Part shown: piece after piece, positions 1 to 10,294 of the stretch
How the letters are laid out: the number at the start of each line of letters is the position of its first letter
How positions within the stretch are numbered: position 1 is the stretch's first letter
Program-made: the position numbers and the translations under genes
NCBI GenBank assembly: GCA_008508345.1
Contig: QNGE01001010.1
Coordinates: 50,719 to 114,718, forward strand
Direction: 5' to 3'
Length of the DNA stretch: 64,000 nt
From: Paragonimus westermani
Taxonomy: Eukaryota > Platyhelminthes > Trematoda > Plagiorchiida > Troglotrematidae
Notes under the pieces: generated by a model
Told to the model about the DNA's origin: nothing
The model's database searches: none
The model's input: the letters and a program-made list of their open reading frames with translations, nothing else

Positions 1-235
1 ACAGCGATCTCAATAGATTCACGTATTTCTCTGGTACTCCCTTGCGAAGGAGACAGCTCCAGAGAACGTTACGAGCAACTGAATCGAATGCAGCCCTCAG
101 GTCCAAAAAGACCACGGCCGTCGGCTGCCTATATGAATGCCGATGTTCCAAGATCCGTCGTAAGGTAAAAATGTGATCAACACACCCCCGACCGGATCTG
201 AATCCTGCTTGTTCTTCACGTATCTGACTTTCTCT
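1..235 (-). pseudogene. LINE (non-LTR) reverse transcriptase fragment
   Basis: Read on the minus strand from about 230 down to 1, one frame gives the centre of a non-LTR reverse transcriptase: AGFRSGRGCVDHIFTLRRIL, then VVFLDLRAAFDSV, which holds the first catalytic Asp of the polymerase site, then GVPEKYVNLLRSL. This order (RxGRGCxDHI, FLDLxxAFDS, GVPEKYV) is typical of LINE polymerases. The piece runs off the left edge, so its 3' part is unseen. Its 5' side abuts a Gypsy retrotransposon without intervening sequence, so it is a truncated insertion or the product of a rearrangement. It is not a host gene. Confidence 0.8.
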
Positions 236-240
236 GGGTT

Positions 241-645
241 TCAGTTCGCTTCTAAGCTCGCATTGAGCCCAGTGGAGAAATCTGCACAGATCCGGATGGA
301 CCCATTGGACTTCTTCACCACGACAATCAGTGCGGCCCATGCAGAGTGTGCGATCGGGTTCAGAACACCAAGTTGTTCCAAACGTTGCAGTTCCTGATCG
401 GCCAGAGGAAGGGCTGCATGTGGTACTGGCCGTTTGGGTCGGAAGACCGGTAGGCTTCCCAGACGAAGGTGCAATGTGGCCTGAATGCGGGTGCACTGAC
501 CAAGACCATTTTGGAATACCGGAGCGAACTGGTGAAGGATGTGGTCGGACAGATCGCCATGCGTGTCAACGGACCGCACGCGGTTACAGATTGACTGGAT
601 GGGAAGATTCAGGAGGCCAAGTTGTTCGATCCAGTCAAGACCCAA
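241..645 (-). pseudogene. Gypsy reverse transcriptase, N-terminal blocks (truncated)
   Basis: The frame begins with a remnant of the protease-RT linker (MGLDWIEQLGLLN). It continues with the Gypsy pre-RT segment (FRPKRPVPHAAL) and the first RT blocks (LEQLGVLNPI, then VVVKKSNGSIRICADFSTGLN). The catalytic YxDD block would lie further downstream but is absent: the reading stops at about 241, where LINE sequence begins. This is a truncated pol. Confidence 0.8.
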
Positions 646-1363
646 GAGATTCAGGTGAGAGTCGGAAACGTAACACGTCCCGTTGATCGTTGCTGCCCGG
701 AATGATACCGAACAGCTGGCCAGTCAGATGCACGGTCCTACCACAAGCACTCGTGGCGGTTTGGGATGATTGCTGGACAGGAGGGCTGCCCAGTTTTCGC
801 CAGAGAGCCCCGGAGATGATCATGATGTCGGAGGCCGTGTCCAGTTGTAGACGAACCGGACGACCGCTGATGTGGACCGACACGAACTTGCGATTCTCTG
901 CGACATTGACTTTGAAAGTGACCAGCAGACTGGATGATCTGCCAACCGGTTTGTCATGGTGCTTGAATCTTGGGACCGAGACAGGCTTGCCCCGGGCCGC
1001 CAATCGTGTCGGGCGGAACCCATCTTTGTGCCCGACCATGTGGCATTTCTGGCAGCGATGTTGCCGGAAGGTGCAAAACCTGCGGAAGTGCCATGCACCA
1101 CAGTAACGACAAGCAAAAGGAGGCTTGTCGTGGCCGGCTTGACCGGTTCTCGTTGGAGAATGGGGCTTAGAAACCACGTGCACCGAACGAGGGGCTCGGT
1201 CCGGGTTCTGGATGATCGCGGAGCCACGTTTCAGGTTGATCAGTCGACCGCATTCGTCGACCATCTTCTCCAGTTTCGTCTCGGGTTGCTGATCGATCAT
1301 AATCAGGAGCCACGTTCGAAGATCAGCGTAGCTGGGAGCTTGGAGACCACAAATGAATACCAA
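635..1363 (-). pseudogene. Gypsy gag C-terminus, Cys-rich motif and aspartic protease (broken)
   Basis: The frame opens with the last gag helices. It then has a cysteine/histidine segment starting CRYCGAWHFRRFC and continuing CQKCHMVGHK, consistent with a retroelement zinc-binding nucleocapsid. An aspartic protease follows, with the active-site block LQLDTASDIMIIS. The usual Gypsy triplet after Asp-Thr is Gly or Ala-Ser; here it is DTAS, a form seen in fluke elements. The usual ILGRDW-like block before RT is degraded. The next frame (645-241) takes over, so protease and RT are no longer in one frame. Confidence 0.75.
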
Positions 1364-1432
1364 GCAACGGAATTAGTCTTCAGTGAGTGAACCGAGTTTG
1401 AACCGACCGCATTCACGACTGACCAAACCGGC

Positions 1433-1963
1433 TCATGTGACAAAATCGTCATTGTCACGTTTGACCAGTTGGAGACATTGAAACCTGGCGTTGAATAGAG
1501 AACAGGTATCCCCGAATATCTTCTTCAGTTTTTCCACAGTGTCCGCGAAGCTCAGCGTTCGCGGCTGGGCAGGGAGAATGTAGTTCGAATAACGGACGTG
1601 CTCCACCGGACCAAGTTTCCGGAGAAGCAGGCGCAGCTTTGTCTCGTCGTCTCGATTGGCCAACTCGACTGTGAAAACGTCTTCGTACCGCTTGTCCCAC
1701 GACTCGAATGATACACCGGCATGAGGATCATACAAGAACTCGTGGATATTCCTGGCCATGTTATCCACCGGCAGCGGATCAACGGAAGGCGTAGATGACC
1801 TCATTGTGGCAAACCGTGTAATGATGAGCTCCATCAATCGTATTTGCGCCTGCATCATTTGCTTCAATGCTGGATCAGAGGACATGATGAGGCGATGAAT
1901 CCGAAAACCTCCGTCGCCAAAACTGTTATGAACCGCGTGGGTTGATAATTGATGCAAAATCAC
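1433..1963 (-). pseudogene. Gypsy gag, N-terminal part (broken)
   Basis: The open frame has a plausible start at 1885 (MSSDPALKQM), followed by an amphipathic helix-rich stretch, a segment FESWDKRYEDVFTVEL and a run of Arg/Leu (KLRLLLRKLG). This fits the gag capsid-like region of fluke Gypsy elements. The frame ends at a TGA at 1435-1433. The same domain appears to continue in another frame (FICGLQAPSYADLRT, near 1360), so this is a frameshifted gag and not a complete protein. Confidence 0.7.
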
Positions 1964-3684
1964 TAACGCTCAGCGTTCACGACAACCCGGCTTAGCTACG
2001 ACGGTTGCACTAACGATCTGCGTTATCACGGACTATACGACGACGCACGAACTACCGCAAATGAAGACAGGAAGACAGAGAACCTTCAGCCAAGGGTATA
2101 TTTGATCTCAACCAAACGTGTTCAAAATACACCGAAAAACCCCACCGTATTTATATTGTTCATGCGGAGACTCATGCAGTGGTGAAGAAGAAACAACATT
2201 TTTGGGTTAATTGTGGCATTATCCCAACAGCCTTTGAAAAAAGACAAGAACTTTGGTAATCACAAAACGATAGTACGGACACTTAACTACGGGACGTGGG
2301 GTTACGGTCATTGTGGTTTCAAGTGGTATGGGCCCTCCTTCTTGGCTGTCACATATATGGCTGTCTCATATATAGCGACACTGGTTCATATGTCATGGAT
2401 CCGATCTCCCAGCGTATGTTGTGCAAATGAGCCCCATCAGCGTTGAAGCGGATCTGCATTACATCACAGGTGGTGACTGGTATCGGTTCTCACCAACCCT
2501 TCTCGCCTGTTTGGGGCCAGAGTGATTGGCCAGATGCATTGACTTGAGTGTCGATGGACAATAGAGCGGTTAAAAATTAGTTCAAACGTTACCGTGAACC
2601 TCTTTTGATAACGTGATACAGAACAGCACGGTTTGGCCAGCGTCACCTTTTCTTTCAAGATGTAGAGACGTTTCGCTGACTGACTTAAATGCGAATACTT
2701 TGTGGATGGCTTTTAATGATTGGCCAGGGTTCACATTGTCATTCTCGTCAGTTAGATGTTCGACAAGGGTTTTAGGTATCAATCTCGACCATTCCGAACT
2801 TGCGCTGGGTGTTATTTCCTTATCATGTTGTCAAGTTGCCTCGTCAGGCGTCCACTGTACTGCAGCGCACAGCGACAAGGTAATAGACAAGCCCATTTCC
2901 AATCCGAGTAAACGTCTTATCACCCCACACTAAAGGACAGAATGTGTTTTCTAATGAATCCAGATCTCATTGTCTCTGAGGGGGTTGTCTGCAGTGCTTT
3001 CCAGTTTCGAGCACTTCGGTACGTGTTTTGCACTCCTGAATTACGTGATATATTTCAAAGATACTCCTGGTCCAGACATTATTTGAAACTCCCTGTGGCT
3101 GTGTGGTGGTTGCCCACCAGTGTTATCGAGGGATGTACTACTATCGACGGTGGTGTTGATAAGCCTAAGGTTTGGAGCGTTGTGCGCTCCGTCAAGTTGG
3201 GCATTTTTCAAAAGATACTTTAGTAGCTTTGCTTTATTGGGTAAATTTTCCATTTATCAACTGTGATTATTTGAGAAATGTGTAATGCACGAACCATAAG
3301 ATAAGAACCATTCATTCATGGCCCAGACCAGGTGGTGTTACGATTCGAACTGCCGTTCGCTACGGCACTAGTGAGGAGTGTTCCAGACAACGGGGTCTGT
3401 CGATGTAACCAGATTGAATCTGTTGACCCTGTGGTTAGGACAACGGCATCATTTTCTGGAGCACGGTTACACTCCGTTACATTGATGGACATTGTCTGTT
3501 TGCACGGTCTACGACCGCAATGGGAACACTTAAATCGAAATTATAGTGAAGACTTGTAAGTAATTAGCGTTAACGAGTGGTAGGTGGGCTAGCGTTTTAA
3601 AGTGCATTTCCATCCACAAAAAGCTCTGTTTGAAAATGCACTTATCAATATTCCGTTTACCTCTTTCATTCTGTTTTGTTGCAG
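1964..3684. other. Non-coding; probably intron of WTAP
   Basis: No exon of WTAP could be recognised here. The + strand looks T-rich from about 2.1 kb, as in the later WTAP introns, which suggests transcription already runs through it and that the 5' exons lie left of the window. A good-looking donor (GTAAGT at 3556) follows an open frame, but that frame cannot be joined to the exon at 3685 without immediate stops. Confidence 0.4.
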
Positions 3685-4124
3685 GCTCCACGACCTCCTG
3701 TGTCAGAATCCGAAAATCCTCCGAATGCCCACCAACAATCAGCGTGTAGTATAGCGCCCATCCAGTCTACTGTACCCGCAGTGAGGCCCGTGCCTACTTT
3801 AATCGGTGGAGCAACCAAGCCTGTTGACGGGCTTTTGGGCCCGGCTCAGATACCATCGTTGGCGAGCGTTGGCTCTTCTGTCATCCAGACTTGTTCCAGT
3901 CCGAATGCTCTTCTGGTTTCACGTGCAGACTCACGCAAGCCTACCGGGGATGTAACGAAACAACAGGCCAACGAAACAGAAGACTCCTCGCTTTACTCCA
4001 AGGTTCCCATTGACCCATCTGTGAACTTGGTGCTTTCTCGTCTGCAGCGGACTCAAAACAGCTGTAACGCCCTAGTTGCCACGAACCAAACTGAACTTCA
4101 GTCGTTCACTTTCACACAGAACAG
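3685..4124 (+). CDS. WTAP: WTAP exon A (low-complexity insert plus start of conserved coiled coil)
   Basis: This is an internal exon of the m6A methyltransferase adaptor WTAP (Drosophila Fl(2)d), which holds METTL3-METTL14 in nuclear speckles through its coiled coil. The acceptor is CTGTTTTGTTGCAG, ending at 3684; the donor is GTGACT at 4125. The first ~115 residues are rich in Ser, Pro, Thr and Ala with no recognisable domain. The last ~40 match the conserved core: IDPSVNLVLSRLQ corresponds to VDPAINL of vertebrate WTAP, and TELQSFTFTQN to NELSAWKFTPD. The exon ends with two bases of a Ser codon, completed by the next exon. The family's usual N-terminal ~90 residues are not in this exon, so the gene continues upstream. 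Identity rests on motif order plus splice phase; it is strong for the core and weaker for the insert. Confidence 0.85.
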
Positions 4125-7100
4125 GTGACTTGCGGCTCTTAACTTAATTTCTACACTATGCGGCAACAACATCACCAGTGTGAACAACTTTTTCCGGAGC
4201 CATCGCGAAGTGTTGTGAACGGCCACTTGTCGGCTTGCTTCTGTCCCCGTATTTCGAATTACTTCCAGTTTTGGGTTTGGGTATTTTGGTTTTAAGCCCC
4301 GTCTCTCAGCATCGCCGTGTAATTGCGCCAACTGTGATACAATCGTTTGTTCGGTTCACACAACTCAGGTTGCTTGTTTATAATTCACGAAAGTGTGCCC
4401 AGCGAAACTGTAAGTGTCAAACACCGTTTAAGTGATAGTGTAGCTCTCTTCCTCACGCGATTGAACCTTTGTGTTTCTTATTTGTGGCTTCTTTTTCTTG
4501 CAATCCGATAACTTTGGATTCTTTCAAAGTGCCCCTGATCACCCACCCGGTAACCTGAAATCCGAAATTCCGTCTGTTTTATTCAGATTCATGCATTTAT
4601 ATTTTGTTTTGCTTTCGTAGCTCACTTAACTTATTCGGACTTCCGTTTCGTGGTTGTTTAACCTAGTTTATCTGGTCAGGGAAGTCAATTGAATACACTG
4701 GTTTGTAATGGTCCCCACCATTCTTTGTTCAGTGTAATTCGTAATTCAGCGCTATCCCGAGCTTCATTTTTGTGTAGCTACGGTTAACCAAAGGTGCTTT
4801 CTGATTGTCATAGTAGTCTGGCCATGTAACGTTAAACGTTACACTGTCTTTCTTATCTCTGTGATCATCACTTGCTTGTTTGTCTACTGCGTCATGCTCA
4901 CAAAAACGCTTGTTTTCTGTAGAGGTCCGCTGGATAATTGTTACAATCCTTATACGAAAACGCTTATGGACAGCGGCGTATTATTGAATAAAAAGGAACA
5001 TTTGCCTCATGTGTACCTCTAAGGATTTAACGGGTGTTACATCAATTCAAACGACCCTGTGTGAAAAAATGGTACAGTAATGCGTTTATTTTGTGTTGCT
5101 GACACAAAGATGGCTTCAGAAAACCGATATTTGATCGTGGATCTATTCGGTTGACATGCTTTTGATGAATGCGATAACATTTCCTGGATTCCTAGCCATG
5201 CCGGAGATCGTGGAAGGTCGTCACACTGATCTAGTTGTGTTTTGTTTGACTTCAGTCGATGGCTCTCCTTCTGCTGACGTAAAAAGTATTTGAGCAGTTC
5301 GTCGTTGACAGCGGCTATTATCCATTACTGTTCCGTTTGATTTCGTTGAAAATCGTCGTTTGAAGCCATTGGAACCTAAATTCTGGGCCATGGGATTCGC
5401 ACAAAGGTGTCTGAGTTCCAGTCATGACTCTGACAGCGACGTTGAATGTTTTAGTTTCACGCGGTGCATCGGCAGCGCTTCATCTTGTGGCGAGTTTCAA
5501 ACTGTTGCCGTTGGCATGACCACATGTTATGAGGGTTTATTCGAACCGTTTTTCATGGCTCTCCTACCACGGAATCAGAAAATGTCTCAATAATTTCATG
5601 ATGATTGCATGGAAACAGAGGGTGAAGTCGAACTTTCCTCGCTCCGACTGACGTTGCTCAAATCATATTATCTATTCTATTTGATTCGGTTCCGGACGAA
5701 ATTCTGAGAACTACAGCCGGAACCGGGTAGGTCTTGAATCGGAACCTCTTGGTACCAAATGGGTTTAGTTTTTTGACAATTTCCTTACCTCGTTTAAATG
5801 TGGAAGTGGTTATATGTTTCGCGCGGTGCACTTTTGAAGTACAACATTGTATGCACTCAGATGATCCTACAATAGTATTGTTTTGCAATTCTTCGGACGA
5901 AGCGTGCCAACAGAACTAACGAAACATGTTAACTTTTAAGGTTGGTCAAAACGCCCATTGTACTGTTCATAACGTGGACCGTTTAGTGATCGCAACGACG
6001 ACAAGGTGCTGACGCTGTCAAACCAGTTTCTATTTGAACCGCCACCTGATGTCTGTCTTTTCTCATTTCCTATTCAGCCTTTTGGCGCCATTGATTCACT
6101 GGCGTTTCGTTTTACTGTCATTTTGATCCCCTGTTTCCCATCCTGAGGCGTTTGTTGCTGAGTGGACGGCTCTTTGGCCCTAGATTGTTGACTGACCCTC
6201 AGGCAGTTTTTAAAAAAGCGGCCAAAGCTTGGTGTTAGATTGAGATTTGGACCTTGAAAAGTTTTAGGTCTTGAGCAACAGACTGTGACAGTTTCTCCCT
6301 ATAAACGTTGTTGTCCACTTCCTCATTCCGTGTAGGCCGTGCATTCTCAGGTTGTCTGTACCTGGGCAGTTGCAATCGATGAGAACCGCCGTCATGACTT
6401 ATCTTGGTTGCTAGGCCGCGTGGAGTTAAGTATCATCTTGGTGGTTTGCAATAAGGTAAATGGTTTTATGCTATCGTAGCGGTTCAAGTAGCTCAGTGTG
6501 TCCAATAGTCAAACAGGTACGACTGAGTTATAGCGGATGGTCTGTGATGTATCTCGAGGTTTTACTGATTCAAATTAGCTAGTGAATAATTGAAATACCT
6601 ATCCAAATGATCAGCCTAAACACTCGTTTGTTTGGGAAACTTTGCAGAGTGATTTTCATGCAAATAGCCGAAATATTTGATTATGCGAACTAGGGACAGT
6701 TGTTGGTATCAACCGTTTGAGCGCTGATTCTCATAAACGGTTCGTCGCTTCTCTGTTCTCCTTGTATCCCATCTCAGTCCACCACAGTTTAAGTTTGCTG
6801 TTGAAGAGTTTCTTCACCCCACTCGTTCAATCGATCTTTTTCTCGCTGTGGAGGCCACTGTATATGTGGATGGCTACCGAGAATGCTATCAGCTTTTCCG
6901 TATGTAACAATTCTGCAAGAACTATTTTGATAAGCGAACTGAATGTAATAAGCAGCGTCTAGCTCGTTTTCGACCTCTGTTAGCGGAGCACTTCAGAGCT
7001 CATCGTGCGCTGTACAATCCAAACCTGGTTTTGTAGGGCCGATTGCTTATTGCATACCTATCCACCGGTTGTAGGTGAATTCCTGGTTGATTGGGTCGAC

Positions 7101-10100
7101 TGGTCCTCATTCTATTCTCTCTGTTAAGATTGCATGTTTTCATGTTGTTGTTATTGGGGCTACTGTACTGCCGGGTACAGCCGGAAAGTGCGAAGTTGTT
7201 AGCTTGGGCAACCGTTTTACCGAATATAATTGCATTTTTAATTCCTACCGGCTTGGTTCTGTTCCAAGATGAAGGTTGCTAGTTTGAGTTTCACCAGTTT
7301 GACAGCGTACAACTCGCACAGCTCAATGTGTGATTCGAAAACAGGCAGCTACAGTATGATCTTATTACAGCCCATATGGTGCGTTTTTATTTGCACGAGA
7401 TCGTTTGCGTAGCTTTTGGCGTGACCTGTCGTCCAGGTTTGAAGGTTGAGACTGAATACGAAATGGTTGCGTGTCTTTATCACCGGTCTCGGCAGGTTTG
7501 CTGACACGTAAGTTTGAAAAAATGCTTTCACTTGGACGAAACCGTTCGCTTACTTCACTGGCGTCTATACAAAGCGGATGATTACCGTTACCTTACGCAC
7601 GCATTTCTGTTTTCTCGGTTTTCCATGATACTGGAATTGGCCGTTATTCACCGTCTTGACCTTCAACTGGAAATGCGTTGTTCAAGATTTCATTGATTGT
7701 AAGGGTGAGCAAGCCCTTTTAGTTTGAGATTTTTTACGAATGCTCTAAATCTCGACTGAAAATTGTTTTGTTTCACAGTGCCACATCAACTGGTGGGGCG
7801 AATCAGCCGTAATTAGCGATTACGTCTCAAGAGTCCTTGTCCACACATTAGTTGACATATCCGTTTTATCGATTGCCAACTGGCGTCCTGTAATTGATTT
7901 TTTGTTCCCTATTATAGTACAACTCTTCTGCTCCATGCACTTACAAACGTCGAGGGAATTTAAGTTATTTTACTCCACAAGTGTTGATGTCAAGCGTTAA
8001 ACTTAGTACTTCGATGGTCCAGGTTACGTCTTTCTCATTGAACATTTGTTTCAAGGCCTCATTTGCTCACAGTATCCCTTAAACCGCGTTGTTAAGAACA
8101 ATTCCAATTTCGGGTTGTGATGGTGGAGGTGTTTTGTGTGGTAATAGGGATTATGGTGACCCTTTGTGGAAAACGTGAGTGACGTTGGCTGCAACGCGGT
8201 TGGGCTCAAGATCTTTCTCGTTGTCGCGTGGTTTCACTACTCTCCTTCATTTTCGCGATAGCCTGATGAAGTACATCTCAATTGGCTGGTAGTGCAGCGG
8301 TATCCGGAGCATATTGGGAACAACACGTAAAAAAGACAAGGTATTCTTCATGGTCACTGTGCGCCGATCATATTCTACTTTGCAACACGGGAATATGTGA
8401 ATTCCCATGGTCGAGAGGATTGACCTGAGGGTTGCTTTGACTTTGTTTCCCATCGTGTTCTCTTGGACTGCCTCCTTCGTTGAAGGGTTCCGATTAGACT
8501 GAGCGGGAATTTTAGAATCTCTCCGAGTGCATAGTACATAGTTGTCAATGCTTATTCCCAATGTCCTGTATTTCTGGGAGCACCTGACACTACTGTCCGC
8601 TCGCTATTCAAACCTGTTTGGTTTTATCATAGAAAAAGACGTTTAAAAATTCCGAGGATCCCTATTGGAGCATATGCCAAGTGGTACGCTGACCGATCTC
8701 GTGTATGCTGGCGACACTACTTCGCTTTGTTCCTCAACGGATAACACGCGGATCAGGTTGAACAGATTAACATACAGTTAGCTGCACGGGATGTGCTTTG
8801 CACCTTCGATGTGTAGTAGACTATTCCAATGTCGAATTGCTTCCCTCTTTTTTTGTTACAGGTGGGTCACTTAACACTACTTATTACTTCATCTATCTGT
8901 GTTTTGCCATCAGCTTGTGCTGTTGCTGACGAAGTGTCTATAGAGGCAACAAGATCACGAGTATTACCATGTGTCCCTGCGGTCCTGCTTTGCCAGTTAG
9001 CTGCTTGTCCCGTCTGCCGATCGTATGAGTGATATTGCAATCCACCGACGTGTTTACGAACTTTTCACGACCAGTATATGAAACAAGAGTACGCAGCCTG
9101 CACTGACGAAGCGTGTGTCACAGCGCAGTGTTCGGTACAGTTGTTGGCGTTTGGATAAAGTTTTAAGGTGCGGAAACCCTGAGCCTTTCGCTGGGCTGAT
9201 CATGGTTTTAACCTGTCAGCTTGACGACAAAGCGACCTTTCACACCACTAGTAGTAGTATGCTGCAGCCAACGGTGTACCGGAATCATTGGGGTTGTTGA
9301 CACTTTCCGTCAAGTTTGCATTTTGTTCACTTTCATTTTGTCACTTAATCAGCGTGTTGCTGTCTGGTTTAGCAGCAGCTCGGGTCGCGGTTATTGCTAA
9401 AAACGGCGAATATATGCTTTGTATGTAAGGCGGTTGTCGATTTCCTTAACTATCCCCTTATTCACTGAACCCTCTCACTAAACGAAATTCTGCTGCCTTT
9501 GGCCAGGCGTTTTGTTATACAGTCGGCTGTTGCTCTCACCTGACTTTCAGGATTACACGTTGTTTGGGCTTCTGGTTCTGGTTACCGGTTCGTTTCATGG
9601 ACGCTAGATCGTTTCGTATCGCACTTCATTAACTCGGTTTATTCTTTGAGTTTGCCTAGCTCTTTGCTTGCCTGAGAAGCTCAGTGATATTGTCACGTCA
9701 TCAGCCGCTAGGTCACAACCGTGTATCTCTATATCTCGATGAACTTTCGAGTGAAAATCATCTGGTATTATCATTCCATTTGTACGGCGTTGTCTGGAAG
9801 AAGATAGTGATTCACACTACAGTTCATGGTTACATCTCTGTCCGATTGACTCGTCTGACGGTTCGCACCAACCGGTCTACGATCATCTTCCTACATTGGG
9901 CACTGGAAACTATTCAACTTGGTCGTCAGTCCATTTTCGTGCTAGTGTAATTGGGGCAAACAATTTCAAGTTTCCCGCTCCGATTTTAGCACACAGTCTC
10001 AAGGCGTTTTGCGTTCGTGGTTACCCAATCCATAACCGTATTCAGTCCATTTAAAGTGCATATTGCTAGCTTCACACGGCATTCTTACTGTCAACGTGTC

Positions 10101-10139
10101 ACCCCCTGCCTCCTCCTCTTCCCATCTCACTATGGTCAG
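4125..10139 (+). other. WTAP: WTAP intron, 6.0 kb
   Basis: The intron is bounded by GTGACT and TATGGTCAG. It is visibly T/G-rich on the sense strand, with no long open frames and no transposon coding remnant that I can recognise, unlike almost every other long stretch of the window. An AATAAA hexamer at about 4986 lies inside the intron; nothing else suggests premature polyadenylation. Confidence 0.75.
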
Positions 10140-10294
10140 TCAAAATGGCAAGCGTATAATGATGCGCATTCGTGTGCTGGAACAAGAGAATCAGGAGCTG
10201 GCCAATGGAAACCGCACCGGCAGAGCTGCCCGACTAACCACAGAAATCGCATTGCGGCGTCGATTTGTGCAAGATTTGAAACAAACTTATTCAG
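10140..10294 (+). CDS. WTAP: WTAP exon B (coiled-coil core)
   Basis: This 155-base exon encodes the most conserved part of WTAP. Joined to the previous exon it reads TQNSQNGKRIMMRIR, parallel to TPDSQTGKKLMAKCR in vertebrates, then VLEQENQELA (family: LIQENQELG), then TAEIAL/RRRFVQDLK-type heptads (here TTEIALRRRFVQDLK). This is the long coiled coil through which WTAP binds METTL3-METTL14 and other subunits of the complex. The acceptor is GGTCAG at 10134-10139; the donor GTATGT at 10295 follows one base of an Asp codon. The exon is too short to be found by ORF length alone, and phase agrees on both sides. Confidence 0.92.

Larger units (their letters stand above)
236..1963 (-). mobile_element. 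Ty3/Gypsy retrotransposon remnant (gag, protease, start of RT)
   Basis: In minus-strand order this stretch holds a gag-like region, a cysteine-rich nucleic-acid-binding segment, an aspartic protease and the first blocks of reverse transcriptase, which is the Ty3/Gypsy gag-pol order. The frames are broken by stops and small shifts between gag and the Cys-rich part and at the end of the RT block. The element is cut at about 236, where LINE sequence starts, so the rest of RT, RNase H, integrase and the right LTR are missing. No LTR could be delimited upstream of the gag start. Confidence 0.85.

Noticed and set aside
173..1390. Several plus-strand open frames of 66-144 codons
   Set aside because: They are antisense shadows of the minus-strand LINE and Gypsy coding regions, which carry the recognisable motifs.
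3332..3559. Open frame ending at a strong GTAAGT donor, as the upstream WTAP exon
   Set aside because: Joined to 3685 in its own phase it reads into stops within about 20 codons; the other two frames either stop before the donor or after the join, and the residues do not match the WTAP N-terminus.
4980..4995. AATAAA as a poly(A) signal ending an upstream transcript
   Set aside because: It lies inside the WTAP intron with no preceding terminal exon or stop in frame; one hexamer is expected by chance.
8255..8285. CTGATGA as a possible hammerhead core (plus strand)
   Set aside because: No GAAA with a following stem III at a usable distance. The same holds for CTGATGA at 15758, 21357 and 23651 (plus) and for the minus-strand matches near 11545, 20306, 27437, 28138, 38979 and 57720.
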